Source: a bacterium (GTDB taxonomy: Bacteria > NPL-UPA2 > JAUVJM01). From it: a stretch of 11,266 bases of DNA. Both the position numbers and the translations under genes were made by a program. The notes beneath the pieces are model-generated. The model was not told where the DNA came from. It searched no databases and saw only the letters and a list, made by a program, of their open reading frames with translations. Positions 1 through 8,000 of the stretch are shown here, one piece after another (position 1 is the stretch's first letter; each line of letters starts with the position of its first letter). The stretch covers positions 1 to 11,266 of the forward strand of contig JAUVJM010000036.1 in the NCBI GenBank assembly GCA_030596585.1, written 5' to 3'.

Positions 1-520
1 CGCGTATCTTGTTGAACATCCCGATATACTTTTGTGTCCTATAATCGGGATATGTCCAGTCCCACGCCATGAAACTGCCGCCTCTGTAATGGAGTGTTAC
101 TTCCGCATAGATTCCTTCTTTCAGATAAACGCGGTGGTCATAGTTCTTCATCGTGGCAAGGACAACTTTGGCGCCGCTGATGTATCCCGGGTCAATATTT
201 ATCCTGCGATTGCCGGAGGCACCGGCAAACTGCTCCTCAATCCGGCGGGTAAATATCTTCATCTCCGCGAGACTTCCTGCATCTACCAATTCCCTGAAGG
301 AGACAAACCTTCTCAACAGCCCATTCCCCATTTCCTTCTCGTAATGGTTCGTGTGCGTGAACGGAACCGGTTCACTTCCAAAATCAATTTCCCCGAAGTG
401 CCGGACGAGCTGTTTTTCCACCTCCGCGAAGAGTTCTTCAACAGCCGAGAGCATGCCGACAAATAATTTTACTCCGCCGCGAACTTCGCTCCCGGCAATG
501 ACAATCTTATTCTTGCGCAA
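1..520 (-). CDS. DUF4416 family protein (3' end outside window)
   Basis: The leftward frame is open from a TTG at 520-518 to the window edge, giving about 173 residues. Read from the reverse strand it contains KLFVGMLSAVEELF near the N-terminus, then FTHTNHYEKEMG, RRFVSFRELVD, NRRINIDPGYISGAKVVLAT, HRVYLKEGIYAEVTLHYR and WTYPDYRTQKYIGMFNKIR. I recognise this motif order as DUF4416, a family of roughly 180-190 residues, so only the last few residues should be missing. The function of the family is not established. The start is inferred: a TGA in the same frame lies just upstream, no ATG precedes the conserved KLFVG, and an AGGAGG (reverse complement of 534-539) lies 13 bases before the TTG. 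That spacing is slightly long, and the site sits inside the last codons of the upstream gene, whose stop is 4 bases away, so translation is probably coupled. A rightward open frame at 32-466 is the shadow of this gene. Confidence 0.85.
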   Translation of the reverse strand, partial: MRKNKIVIAGSEVRGGVKLFVGMLSAVEELFAEVEKQLVRHFGEIDFGSEPVPFTHTNHYEKEMGNGLLRRFVSFRELVDAGSLAEMKIFTRRIEEQFAGASGNRRINIDPGYISGAKVVLATMKNYDHRVYLKEGIYAEVTLHYRGGSFMAWDWTYPDYRTQKYIGMFNKIR

Positions 521-524
521 GCCC

Positions 525-809
525 TTACGCCCACCTCCTCTTCACTATCACATAAATGATTAGCGCAACACACAGGCAGAAAACGATGCTGAAAACTATC
601 TCTCCCACACGAAGCTCAGCCAACTCCTCTGCCGAGGCTTTATGACTGTGCCCGTGGTGATGATGATCTTCGTGTGAGTGGGGTGTGTTGTGATTGTGCT
701 CAGCTTCGTGCAAACCGCTGTGCTCATTTCCTTCAACGGCAGAACTGACCTGAACCATACACAATAAGGCCGCGAGAACCGGAATAACTATACGTAAATT
801 GCTCATCAT
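525..809 (-). CDS. Small histidine-rich membrane-anchored protein, function unknown
   Basis: This 94-residue protein has three visible parts. Residues 5-24 form a hydrophobic signal peptide or first membrane segment, with a possible signal peptidase site after SSA (residue 24). Residues 25-68 form a polar, presumably periplasmic segment with 12 histidines between positions 30 and 56, including HEDHHHHGHSH. Residues 71-89 form a strong transmembrane helix followed by the basic tail KRRWA, which suggests the C-terminus is cytoplasmic. His-rich stretches of this kind are known from zinc, nickel and cobalt transporters and metal chaperones, so metal binding is a reasonable inference, but no transporter domain is present. 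Two ATGs (809 and 806) compete as the start, and no clear Shine-Dalgarno precedes either. The gene is trusted because its stop lies 4 bases before the next leftward gene, because that gene's ribosome binding site lies within its last codons, and because the signal/His/TM layout is unlikely by chance. Confidence 0.75.
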   Translation of the reverse strand: MMSNLRIVIPVLAALLCMVQVSSAVEGNEHSGLHEAEHNHNTPHSHEDHHHHGHSHKASAEELAELRVGEIVFSIVFCLCVALIIYVIVKRRWA

Positions 810-849
810 TGAATACAGGTAACCAGCGGTTAGTAAACCCCGTAAAGGA

Positions 850-913
850 TTATTGTTCGAGCCTGTCGAGACCTTATCTTCTCGATACGCTTTTGCTTAC
901 TCAAAGAATAAAC
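850..913 (+). repeat. 64-bp palindromic intergenic repeat, copy 1
   Basis: This is one of three full copies in the window (also 9262-9325 and, inverted, 10849-10912). Ends are shared: TTATTgTTCGAG at the left pairs imperfectly with CTCAAAGAATAA at the right. An inner hairpin of TCGAGA and TCTCGA arms is present in every copy. This copy lies between the divergent His-rich gene and the corrinoid gene. A small palindrome, TAACCAGCGGTTA at 820-832, lies next to it and resembles the TAACCG/CGGTTA palindromes beside copy 3. No coding frame crosses it. It looks like a non-autonomous mobile or REP-like element; a role in transcript folding is possible but not shown. Confidence 0.8.
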
Positions 914-955
914 TTGGTTGACTGAACTTACAAATGTTAAACCCCGCTTCGGCCT

Positions 956-1015
956 GTGTCAAGGAAGAAAAAAACGCCGTGGGGTCGTCGAAAAATGGCA
1001 AAATTCCCTTGACAC
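956..1015. promoter_or_regulatory. Widely spaced 9-bp inverted repeat upstream of corrinoid gene
   Basis: GTGTCAAGG at 956-964 is exactly inverted as CCTTGACAC at 1007-1015, with 42 bases between the arms. The right arm overlaps the TTGACA of the possible promoter. Such a pair could be two operator half-sites or part of an RNA fold, but a chance match or a degraded repeat cannot be excluded. Confidence 0.3.
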
Positions 1016-1036
1016 GGAAACTCGTTGTGTGATAGC
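1009..1036 (+). promoter_or_regulatory. Possible sigma70-type promoter for corrinoid gene
   Basis: A perfect -35 box TTGACA lies at 1009-1014. After 16 bases comes a weak -10 box GATAGC (1031-1036, three of six consensus bases), preceded by TG at 1028-1029 in the extended -10 position. The expected start would leave a leader of about 25 bases before the GTG at 1068. The -35 box also lies within an inverted repeat, so it may be fortuitous. Confidence 0.35.
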
Positions 1037-1067
1037 CTTTCCGGCACAACAAACCGGGAGAAAAAAA

Positions 1068-1703
1068 GTGACAAATTTAGAGGAACTTAAGGAAAGCCTG
1101 ATAGGCGGAAAAGCGCCGCAGGTGAAGGAACTCACACAAGCTGCGGTCAACGAAGGGGTACCAGTTCCGGAAATACTCAATCAGGGATTGATTGCAGGAA
1201 TGGCTATCGTCGGCAAAAGGTTTAAGGCAAACGAATTTTACGTCCCTGAGGTCCTCATTGCCGCAAGAGCAATGCATGCGGGGATGGACATTCTACAGCC
1301 GTTGCTGGCTGAAAGCGGCGTGAAGCCTGTCGGCAAGATAGCTGTCGGGACAGTCAAAGGCGACCTTCACGACATAGGCAAGAACCTGGTAGTCATGATG
1401 CTGAAGGGGGCAGGTTTTGAGATTGATGACCTCGGCATCGATGTCCCGGCCGAGAAATTCGTGGAAGCCGCAAAAAGCGGCTCTCAGGTAATTGCCATGT
1501 CGGCACTGCTAACGACGACCATGCCGGGGATGGCAGAAATCGTGAAAGCTCTTGAAGAAGCAAACTTGACTGCAAAGGTAAAAACGATGATTGGCGGTGC
1601 GCCTGTGACCCAGAGTTACGCAGACGAAATCAAAGCTGACGGTTATGCGCCTGATGCAAGCAGTGCCGTTGATAAAGCAAAGGAACTTCTGGAAGCGAGC
1701 TGA
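1068..1703 (+). CDS. Corrinoid (B12-binding) methyl-carrier protein, MtbC/MttC type
   Basis: This 211-residue protein carries a methyl group on a cobalamin-type cofactor between a substrate-specific methyltransferase and a second methyltransferase, in the cytoplasm. Residues 1-85 match the helical cap domain (LEELKESLIGG, GLIAGMAIVGKRF, FYVPEVLIAARAM). Residues 90-211 form the Rossmann-like B12 domain, with the cobalt-ligand motif D99-L-H101-D-I-G104, a later SALLTTT segment and the GGAP loop. Length fits stand-alone methylamine, methanol or methoxy corrinoid proteins. The GTG at 1068 was chosen because GGGAG stands 7 bases upstream and the protein then begins exactly where the family does. 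The frame is open back to an ATG at 918, but that extension is basic, lacks family similarity and covers the promoter region. No methyltransferase or corrinoid reactivator lies in the window, so the substrate is unknown. A hairpin terminator follows, so it is probably monocistronic. Confidence 0.92.
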   Translation: MTNLEELKESLIGGKAPQVKELTQAAVNEGVPVPEILNQGLIAGMAIVGKRFKANEFYVPEVLIAARAMHAGMDILQPLLAESGVKPVGKIAVGTVKGDLHDIGKNLVVMMLKGAGFEIDDLGIDVPAEKFVEAAKSGSQVIAMSALLTTTMPGMAEIVKALEEANLTAKVKTMIGGAPVTQSYADEIKADGYAPDASSAVDKAKELLEAS

Positions 1704-1728
1704 TATTAAAAGCTTGCCCTAAAGCGGG

Positions 1729-1772
1729 AGAAAAGGCGCAGGTGGTAATTGCCGGCTGCGCTCTTTTCATTT
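1729..1772 (+). terminator. Hairpin terminator after the corrinoid gene
   Basis: GAAAAGGCGCAG at 1730-1741 pairs with CTGCGCTCTTTTC at 1756-1768, with one bulged base and a 14-base loop. The 3' arm ends in a T-rich CTCTTTTCATTT. It lies 26 bases after the corrinoid stop codon and 32 bases before accD. Because the A-rich arm is on the left, it could act in both directions, although no leftward gene needs it. Confidence 0.6.
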
Positions 1773-1803
1773 GTAATTACGCAGATGAGCACTGAGTTTT
1801 AAA

Positions 1804-2646
1804 ATGGTCTGGTTTAGAAAACCCAAATATACCATACTGACTCCTAAGAAAAAGGACATGCCCGACGGTTTGTGGACGAAATGCGAGTCCTGCGGCGAAA
1901 TCGTATATAATAAGAAGCTGGAGGAGAATTTCAGGGTATGCCCGGAGTGCGATTATCACTTCCGGATGGGAGCGTGGGAACGCATAAGGATGCTTGCGGA
2001 TGATGACAACTTCGTGGAATACGACAGGGATATCATGCCGACCGACCCGTTGAGATTCAGCGACACTAAACCATACGCAGAAAGACTGGCAGAAGCTCAG
2101 AAGAAAACAGGACTTACAGAAGCTGTTGTTACAGTGGAAATGCAAATTGAGGGAATGCCCGTGGTAGTAGGAGCTCTGGATTTTGGGTTTATGGGAGGCA
2201 GTATGGCTTCGGTAGTAGGGGAGAAAATCTGCCGCGCCATTGAGAAAGCCAGAGAAAAAAAGCTGCCCTTTATCACCATATGCAGTTCGGGAGGAGCCCG
2301 TATGCAGGAGGGAATTCTCTCGCTTATGCAGATGCCGAAAACAAGCGCGGCGCTGGGACTGTTTGCCGAGGACGGACTTCCCTATATCGCAGTTCTCACA
2401 AACCCAACTACGGGAGGAGTGTCAGCGAGCTTTGCATCCCTTGGAGACATCATCATTGCTGAACCTAAAGCCCTGATCGGCTTCGCGGGACCACGGGTTA
2501 TCAAACAGACAATCCAGCAAGAGCTTCCGCCCGGTTTCCAAACGGGCGAGTTTCTCCTTGAGCACGGAATGTTGGACATGATTGTGCACCGTCCCGAGCT
2601 CAAGTCTACTCTCGCCAGATTGATTCGCATGCTGATGAACTCGTAG
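1804..2646 (+). CDS. accD: Acetyl-CoA carboxylase carboxyltransferase subunit beta
   Basis: This 280-residue protein is the beta subunit of the carboxyltransferase that moves CO2 from biotin carboxyl carrier protein to acetyl-CoA, giving malonyl-CoA for fatty-acid synthesis. The N-terminus opens with the typical WFRKPKY and contains a four-cysteine zinc ribbon (C27, C30, C46, C49), the hallmark of bacterial AccD. The crotonase-fold part follows with LDFGFMGGSMASVVGEK, SSGGARMQEG, TNPTTGGVSASFASLGD and EPKALIGFAGPRVI. The length matches the family and no key segment is missing. The expected partner, accA, is not in this window. The ATG at 1804 is the natural start by homology, although no strong Shine-Dalgarno precedes it. 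The stop is TAG; the frame past it reaches TGA after 11 codons with no sign of conserved coding, so TAG acts as a true stop here. Confidence 0.97.
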   Translation: MVWFRKPKYTILTPKKKDMPDGLWTKCESCGEIVYNKKLEENFRVCPECDYHFRMGAWERIRMLADDDNFVEYDRDIMPTDPLRFSDTKPYAERLAEAQKKTGLTEAVVTVEMQIEGMPVVVGALDFGFMGGSMASVVGEKICRAIEKAREKKLPFITICSSGGARMQEGILSLMQMPKTSAALGLFAEDGLPYIAVLTNPTTGGVSASFASLGDIIIAEPKALIGFAGPRVIKQTIQQELPPGFQTGEFLLEHGMLDMIVHRPELKSTLARLIRMLMNS

Positions 2647-2693
2647 AAGACAGTCATAATGCTCTGTGATATTAGTTCTTGATACATTTTGTT

Positions 2694-2791
2694 TGTCATT
2701 CCCGCCCCGCATCGAGTACGGGGTAAACTGCAGCGGGAATCCAGACTGTAACTATGGATTCTGGATTGCCCGGTCAAGCCGGGCAATGACA
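2694..2791. repeat. 98-bp clover-like intergenic palindromic repeat
   Basis: The ends are inverted: TGTCATTcCCG at 2694-2704 and CGGGCAATGACA at 2780-2791. Inside are three hairpins: CCCCG/CGGGG (2705-2709 and 2719-2723), AATCCAGA/TCTGGATT (2738-2745 and 2760-2767) and GCCCGG/CCGGGC (2768-2773 and 2779-2784). The whole could fold as a cloverleaf-like RNA or cruciform. It matches a widespread kind of intergenic repeat with GTCATTCCCGC-like ends. It fills most of the gap between accD and cysE and could serve as a transcript end for accD, but no T-run follows it. Confidence 0.7.
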
Positions 2792-2832
2792 GGAATTTAT
2801 GTCACCGAGTTCTAAGTGGTAAGAAAAAACCT

Positions 2833-3489
2833 ATGGGAATGTTTGCAGACCTTAAAGCAGCTCTGGAACGGGATCCGGCAGCAACCGGCGTGTTGGAGGT
2901 CATCCTCACCTATCCCGGATTCCATGCAATAGCCAGCCACAGAGTTGCCCATCGGCTCTACCGCTGGCACATACCTTTCCTGCCAAGATTGATATCGCAG
3001 GTCTCAAGAGCAGTTACCGGAATTGAGATTCATCCCGCTGCCAGGATAGGCAAAAGCTTTTTTATTGACCACGGCATGGGTGTGGTCGTCGGCGAGACAA
3101 CCATTATCGGAGATAACGTCACCCTCTTTCAGGGAGTAACCCTTGGGGGAACGGGTAAGGAGAGAGGAAAACGGCACCCTACACTGGGGAATAACGTTGT
3201 GGTGGGAACGGGAGCCAAAATCCTCGGAAACATTACTGTCGGCGACAATGTTCTCATCGGAGCAAACGCAGTGGTCATAAAATCCGTTCCGCCGGATTCA
3301 ACCGTGGTCGGCATACCCGGTCGTATCACGAAAAGAGCCGGGAAACGAATCCCGGGCATCAGCCTCGACCATACGAATCTCCCCGACCCGCTGGCGGAGA
3401 GACTTGAAAAACTGCAGAAGGAAATTGACGACATCGAGACAAGTATGGGCAAGTGGAAGTCATCCTTGCCAGACAGTAATGAGTCATAA
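2833..3489 (+). CDS. cysE: Serine O-acetyltransferase
   Basis: This 218-residue enzyme transfers acetyl from acetyl-CoA to L-serine, giving O-acetylserine, the first step of cysteine synthesis. Residues 1-60 form the helical N-terminal part (RDPAA, YPGFHAIASHRVAHRLY). Residues 63-165 form the left-handed beta helix of hexapeptide repeats, with IEIHPAARIG, FIDHGMGVVVGET and GVTLGGTGK. The catalytic pair corresponds to D79-H80, and H115 in KRHPTLG matches the second active-site histidine. The length fits the short bacillus-type form rather than the longer enteric form. The C-terminal 50 residues are charged and helical. The ATG at 2833 was chosen; an ATG two codons later is also possible, and the ribosome binding site is weak. 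Its stop codon overlaps the start of cysS (TAATG), so the two genes are translationally coupled. The short-form tail does not allow a prediction of cysteine feedback inhibition. Confidence 0.96.
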   Translation: MGMFADLKAALERDPAATGVLEVILTYPGFHAIASHRVAHRLYRWHIPFLPRLISQVSRAVTGIEIHPAARIGKSFFIDHGMGVVVGETTIIGDNVTLFQGVTLGGTGKERGKRHPTLGNNVVVGTGAKILGNITVGDNVLIGANAVVIKSVPPDSTVVGIPGRITKRAGKRIPGISLDHTNLPDPLAERLEKLQKEIDDIETSMGKWKSSLPDSNES

Positions 3490-4997
3490 TGAATCTCAGG
3501 GTATACAACACACTTAAAAAAGGGAAGGAACTCTTCATCCCTGCCGAAGGGAAAACCGTCGGAATGTACGTTTGTGGAGTGACGGTATATGACGACTGCC
3601 ATCTGGGACACGCGAGGGCATACGTCAGTTTTGATATGGTTCGCCGCTACCTTGAATACAAAGGCTGCAGGGTAGAACACATTCAGAACTTCACCGATAT
3701 AGACGACAAGATAATTGCGAAAGCACGTACTCATAAGGAAGAGCTGTACCATTCAGAGGGGAAAGAGATAACCTTGAAGGAAGCCGCCAGGTTCATAGCC
3801 GAGAAATATATACAGGAATACTTCAGGTATATGGATAAACTCTCAATTAAAAGAGCAACCCTCTTCCCAAAAGCTACAGAACATATCTCAGAGATGATTG
3901 AGCTTGTAGAGGCGCTTATAAAAAAGGGCTGTGCATACACAGCGGGAGGAGACGTGTTTTTCTCCGTCGAGAAATTTCCCTCATACGGAAAGCTCTCGGG
4001 CAGGAAACTTGATGAGATGAGACCCGGAGCACGCGTAGACGTGGATGAGCGAAAACGTCATCCGCTCGATTTTGTCCTGTGGAAGAAAGCAAAGGAAGAA
4101 GAACCATCGTGGGAAAGTCCGTGGGGAGAAGGCAGACCCGGGTGGCACATTGAATGTTCGGCAATGAGCATCAAACACCTCGGCGAGAGTTTTGACATAC
4201 ACGGCGGCGGACAGGATCTCATATTCCCGCATCACGAGAACGAGATTGCGCAGTCGGAAAGCTATACCGGAAAGCCGTTCGCCCGATATTGGCTTCACAA
4301 TGGATTTGTAACAATTAACAGGGAGAAAATGTCCAAGTCCCTCGGGAATTTTTTCACTCTGAAGGAGATTTTCGAGAAGTATGACCCGGCGGCGGTAAGG
4401 CTTTTCCTAATTTCGACTCACTACCGCCATCCCATAGACTTCAGCGACGATGAGCTAAAGAAATCCGTGAAAAAACTTGAAAGATTGAAGGAATGTGACA
4501 GAAAACTCAGAAACCTGAGAGAGGAACTTGATTCCCCGGCACAGGGAAAAAGCAGCAAGTTCCTTAAGGAATTCGAAAACCACATGGATAATGATTTCAA
4601 CACCCCGGGAGCCCTCGGTGTAATTTTTGACTGGGTCCGGCATATCAACACCGAAATAGACAATGGCCGCACCAAAGGAGCTGATTTCGCCGGGGTAGTT
4701 GATGAATTTGTAAGGCTGCGCAAAGTTCTTGGCGTGCCTGTAACGGATGAAGTGCAGCACCTACAGACAAAACGGGATGAGACCGATGTCCGCAAGCCTA
4801 TGAGTGACGAAGAGATAGAAAAACTATTAAGTCTCGGAGAAAATCTGTGTGATTCGGAGATTGAAGAACTCGTAATCCAGAGAGAACTTGCACGCAGTAA
4901 GCAGGATTGGCAAAAAGCAGACAGAATCAGGATTAAATTGAGCGAATTCCTCCGCATTCAGGACACCCCCGAGGGAACAGTGTGGAAGAGACGGTGA
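3489..4997 (+). CDS. cysS: Cysteine--tRNA ligase
   Basis: This 502-residue class I aminoacyl-tRNA synthetase activates cysteine with ATP and loads it on tRNA-Cys. The HIGH-type motif is H38-L-G-H41, and the KMSKS motif is at residues 280-284 (EKMSKSLGN). The four zinc ligands that select cysteine are visible: C29 (MYVCGVTVYD), C223 (WHIECSAMS), and H248 and E252 within FPHHENE. The DALR-like helical region and the usual C-terminus (ELARSKQDWQKADRIR, then DTPEGTVWKRR) are present. It is slightly longer than the common ~460 residues, largely because of a charged stretch at about residues 415-455 before the final helix. It overlaps cysE by one base; pairing cysE with cysS is a recurrent bacterial arrangement that ties cysteine supply to tRNA charging. 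The stop is TGA, with the next gene 7 bases on. Confidence 0.98.
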   Translation: MNLRVYNTLKKGKELFIPAEGKTVGMYVCGVTVYDDCHLGHARAYVSFDMVRRYLEYKGCRVEHIQNFTDIDDKIIAKARTHKEELYHSEGKEITLKEAARFIAEKYIQEYFRYMDKLSIKRATLFPKATEHISEMIELVEALIKKGCAYTAGGDVFFSVEKFPSYGKLSGRKLDEMRPGARVDVDERKRHPLDFVLWKKAKEEEPSWESPWGEGRPGWHIECSAMSIKHLGESFDIHGGGQDLIFPHHENEIAQSESYTGKPFARYWLHNGFVTINREKMSKSLGNFFTLKEIFEKYDPAAVRLFLISTHYRHPIDFSDDELKKSVKKLERLKECDRKLRNLREELDSPAQGKSSKFLKEFENHMDNDFNTPGALGVIFDWVRHINTEIDNGRTKGADFAGVVDEFVRLRKVLGVPVTDEVQHLQTKRDETDVRKPMSDEEIEKLLSLGENLCDSEIEELVIQRELARSKQDWQKADRIRIKLSEFLRIQDTPEGTVWKRR

Positions 4998-5004
4998 GCA
5001 TATA

Positions 5005-8000
5005 ATGAGCAACACGAGATACTATTTAGGCATTGACGCGGGGTCGGTCAGCGTCAATACGGTGCTGATGAATGACGGGGAAGTAGCCGCCAATGACTAC
5101 ACCCGGATAAAGGCTGACCCCATTGCGACATTGGTTGGCGTCCTCGAAAGAATGCTCAGGTCAATACCTGCTGACGCCATCCGGGGAGTGGGAACCACCG
5201 GCTCCGGAGGGAAATTGATTGCCAGGCTTCTTGAGGGCAGCTTTGTCAACGAAGTAATTGCACAGGCAAAAAGCGTCGAGCATTTTTATCCGGAGGTGCG
5301 AACTGCGATCGACATCGGCGGGGAAGATTCGAAGATAATACTCCTTCGCTATGATGACAGGGCTCAGGCAATGGTAGTAGAAGACTTTGCCATGAACACC
5401 ATCTGTGCGGCGGGCACAGGTTCTTTCCTTGACCAGCAAGCAGTTCGCCTCGGAGTCTCCATTGAGAACGAATTCGGCGAACTTGCCCTCAGGTCAAAAA
5501 AACCTCCAAGAATCGCAGGAAGGTGCAGCGTATTTGCCAAAACTGACATGATTCATCTTCAACAGGAAGGCGCTCCTGACTACGACATCGTCGCCGGGTT
5601 GTGCTTTGCCTTAGCCCGCAACTTTAAAAGCACCATCTGCAAGGGAAAACTTTTCGTGCCCCCGGTGATATTTCAGGGAGGAGTTGCCGCCAATGAAGGA
5701 ATGGTCCGCGCCTTCAGAGAAATCCTGCAGTTGAAAGGGAACGAACTCATCATACCTAAGTATAATGCATCAATGGGAGCAATCGGCGCCGCAATCCTGT
5801 GCAGAGACAAAGCAGGCAAATCTCCGGATTTGGGGAACCTCAAAGAATACCTAAGAAACCACGAATACGAGGATGAAGGGCTGCCGCCTTTGACAGACCA
5901 CAAACCACAGACTTCAGACCTCAGACCTCAGACCTCAGACCTCAGAGCTCAGACTTCAGGCCTCAGACCGGAGAGAAACAGGGTGAAGGGTTATCTTGGG
6001 ATAGACGTCGGCTCGATAAGCACCAACGTCGTGGCGATTAACGAAAACGGCGACCTGCTTGCCCGCCGCTACCTTATGACTGCCGGCCGCCCTATTGAAG
6101 CTGTCCGCCGGGGAATAAAGGAAGTAGGGGCTGAAATCGCCGATTTGGTTGAGGTCGCAGGCGTGGGCACAACAGGTTCAGGAAGATATTTAATCGGAGA
6201 CTTTGTCGGAGCGGACGTCATCAAGAACGAGATAACGGCACAGGCAAGAGCATCAGTCCGCATAGACCCGACTGTGGATACAATTTTTGAAATTGGCGGT
6301 CAGGATTCAAAATTCATCAGCATCGAAGACACTGCAGTAGTGGACTTTGAAATGAACAAGGTCTGCGCTGCCGGGACCGGCTCCTTTCTCGAAGAACAGG
6401 CTGAAAGACTTTCCATCAAGATAGAAAAAGAGTTCGGAGACCTCGCACTCTCATCCGGTTCTCCTGTTCGCCTGGGCGAGCGCTGTACAGTATTCATGGA
6501 GTCCGACCTTGTCCACCACCAGCAGGCTATGGCAAAAAAAGAAGACCTCGTTGCAGGCTTGAGTTACTCCATCGTTTACAACTACCTGAACAGAGTCGTC
6601 GGCAAGAGACGCATCGGTAAAAATATCTTTTTCCAGGGAGCGGTAGCTTTCAACCGGGGCGTGGTAGCCGCTTTCGAAAAAGTTCTGGGGAAAAGAGTGA
6701 CGGTCCCGCCGAACAACGACGTTACCGGCGCAATCGGAGTAGCGCTTGTTGCCAGAGAAAGAGCTTCGGGCTGGAATGGGACTAAATTCAAAGGATGGGA
6801 GAAAGTAACAAACACGCAGTATGAACTCCGCTCTTTTGAATGTCCTGACTGCCCTAACCACTGCGAGATAAGAGAGGTTATTATTGAGGGCAGTAAGCCG
6901 CTTTACTACGGAAGCAGGTGCGAGAAATATAATGTGGATAAGGAGAGAAAAAAAGAACTCGAGGGTATACCCGATTGCTTCGCGGAAAGAGAAAAACTGC
7001 TGCTGGAATCCTATTCCACGGCAACCCCCAAGGGAGAAAACCCCAAGCAAGCTCCCAGGGTAGGCATTCCCTATGCCCTAATTTTCCATGAACTGTTTCC
7101 TTTCTGGAAAGCGTTCTTTACGGAACTGGGATTCGAAGTGATTCTATCGCGGAAGACCAATAAGACCACAATCCAAAAAGGTCTTGAAAAAGTTGTAGCC
7201 GAGACGTGCTTCCCCGTAAAAGTTGCCCATGGGCACATCATGGACCTGCTTGAGAAGAACGTTGACTACATCTTCTTGCCAATGATTGTAAATATGAGGC
7301 AGTCAAATGTTAGTATGACTCAGAGCTTCAATTGTCCTTACGTTCAGGCATTCCCGTATATTGCAATGTCCGCGATAGATTTCGAAAAATACGGGGTGAA
7401 GGTTCTCAAACCCACGATTGCTTTCGGGTGGGGCAAACCCACAGCGGCGAAAATGTTAATGCGGTTCGGGAAAGAACTGAACAAAGAGGGAAAGGATTTG
7501 AGCCGTGCAATTTCAGCCGCATGGAAAGCACAGGCAGATTTCTACGAGAGACTGCGCAAACGCGGGAAGGAAATTCTCAACTCCCTGCCTCCTGACAGAA
7601 TACCGGTTGTAATCGTCTCCCGTCCGTACAACGGCTGTGACAACGGAATCAATCTTAACCTGCCGCGAAAACTGCGCGACCTTGGCGCTTTCCCGATTCC
7701 GATGGATTATCTGCCGCTCGACACAATTGACCTTTCAGAAGAATGGCCTGATATGTACTGGCGTTACGGCCAGAAAATCCTGAGCGCCGCAGAGATAATC
7801 CGAAAGGATGAACACCTCGAGTGCCTCTACATAACCAATTTCGGCTGCGGGCCTGACTCCTTCATCACGCGGTTTTTCCGTGAAAAGATGACGGGGAAAC
7901 CATACCTTGAAATCGAAGTTGATGAGCATAGCGCCGACGTGGGCGCTATAACCAGATGCGAGGCTTTCCTGGACAGTCTTGAGAACGTGAAAAACCGCCG

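Noticed and set aside
32..466. Rightward 144-residue open frame at the left edge
   Set aside because: It is the antisense shadow of the DUF4416 gene, whose reverse-strand translation has clear family motifs; the rightward protein has none.
918..1067. N-terminal extension of the corrinoid protein to an ATG at 918
   Set aside because: The extra 50 residues are not seen in the family and cover a likely promoter and an inverted repeat; the GTG at 1068 has a Shine-Dalgarno and gives the normal family N-terminus.
2644..2646. General reassignment of TAG to an amino acid in this organism
   Set aside because: accD and the M20 gene both end in TAG at the expected family length, and the frames beyond show no conserved sequence, so TAG works as a stop in at least these genes.
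3129..3752. Leftward 207-residue open frame across cysE and cysS
   Set aside because: It is antisense to two clearly recognised genes, and its sequence has no family features or ribosome binding site.
4421..4957. Leftward Ser/Leu-rich 178-residue frame within cysS
   Set aside because: The composition is that of an antisense translation of Glu/Lys-rich coding sequence; cysS on the other strand is certain.
6451..7050. Leftward 199-residue frame within the activase gene
   Set aside because: It lies wholly opposite a conserved coding region and shows no recognisable motif.
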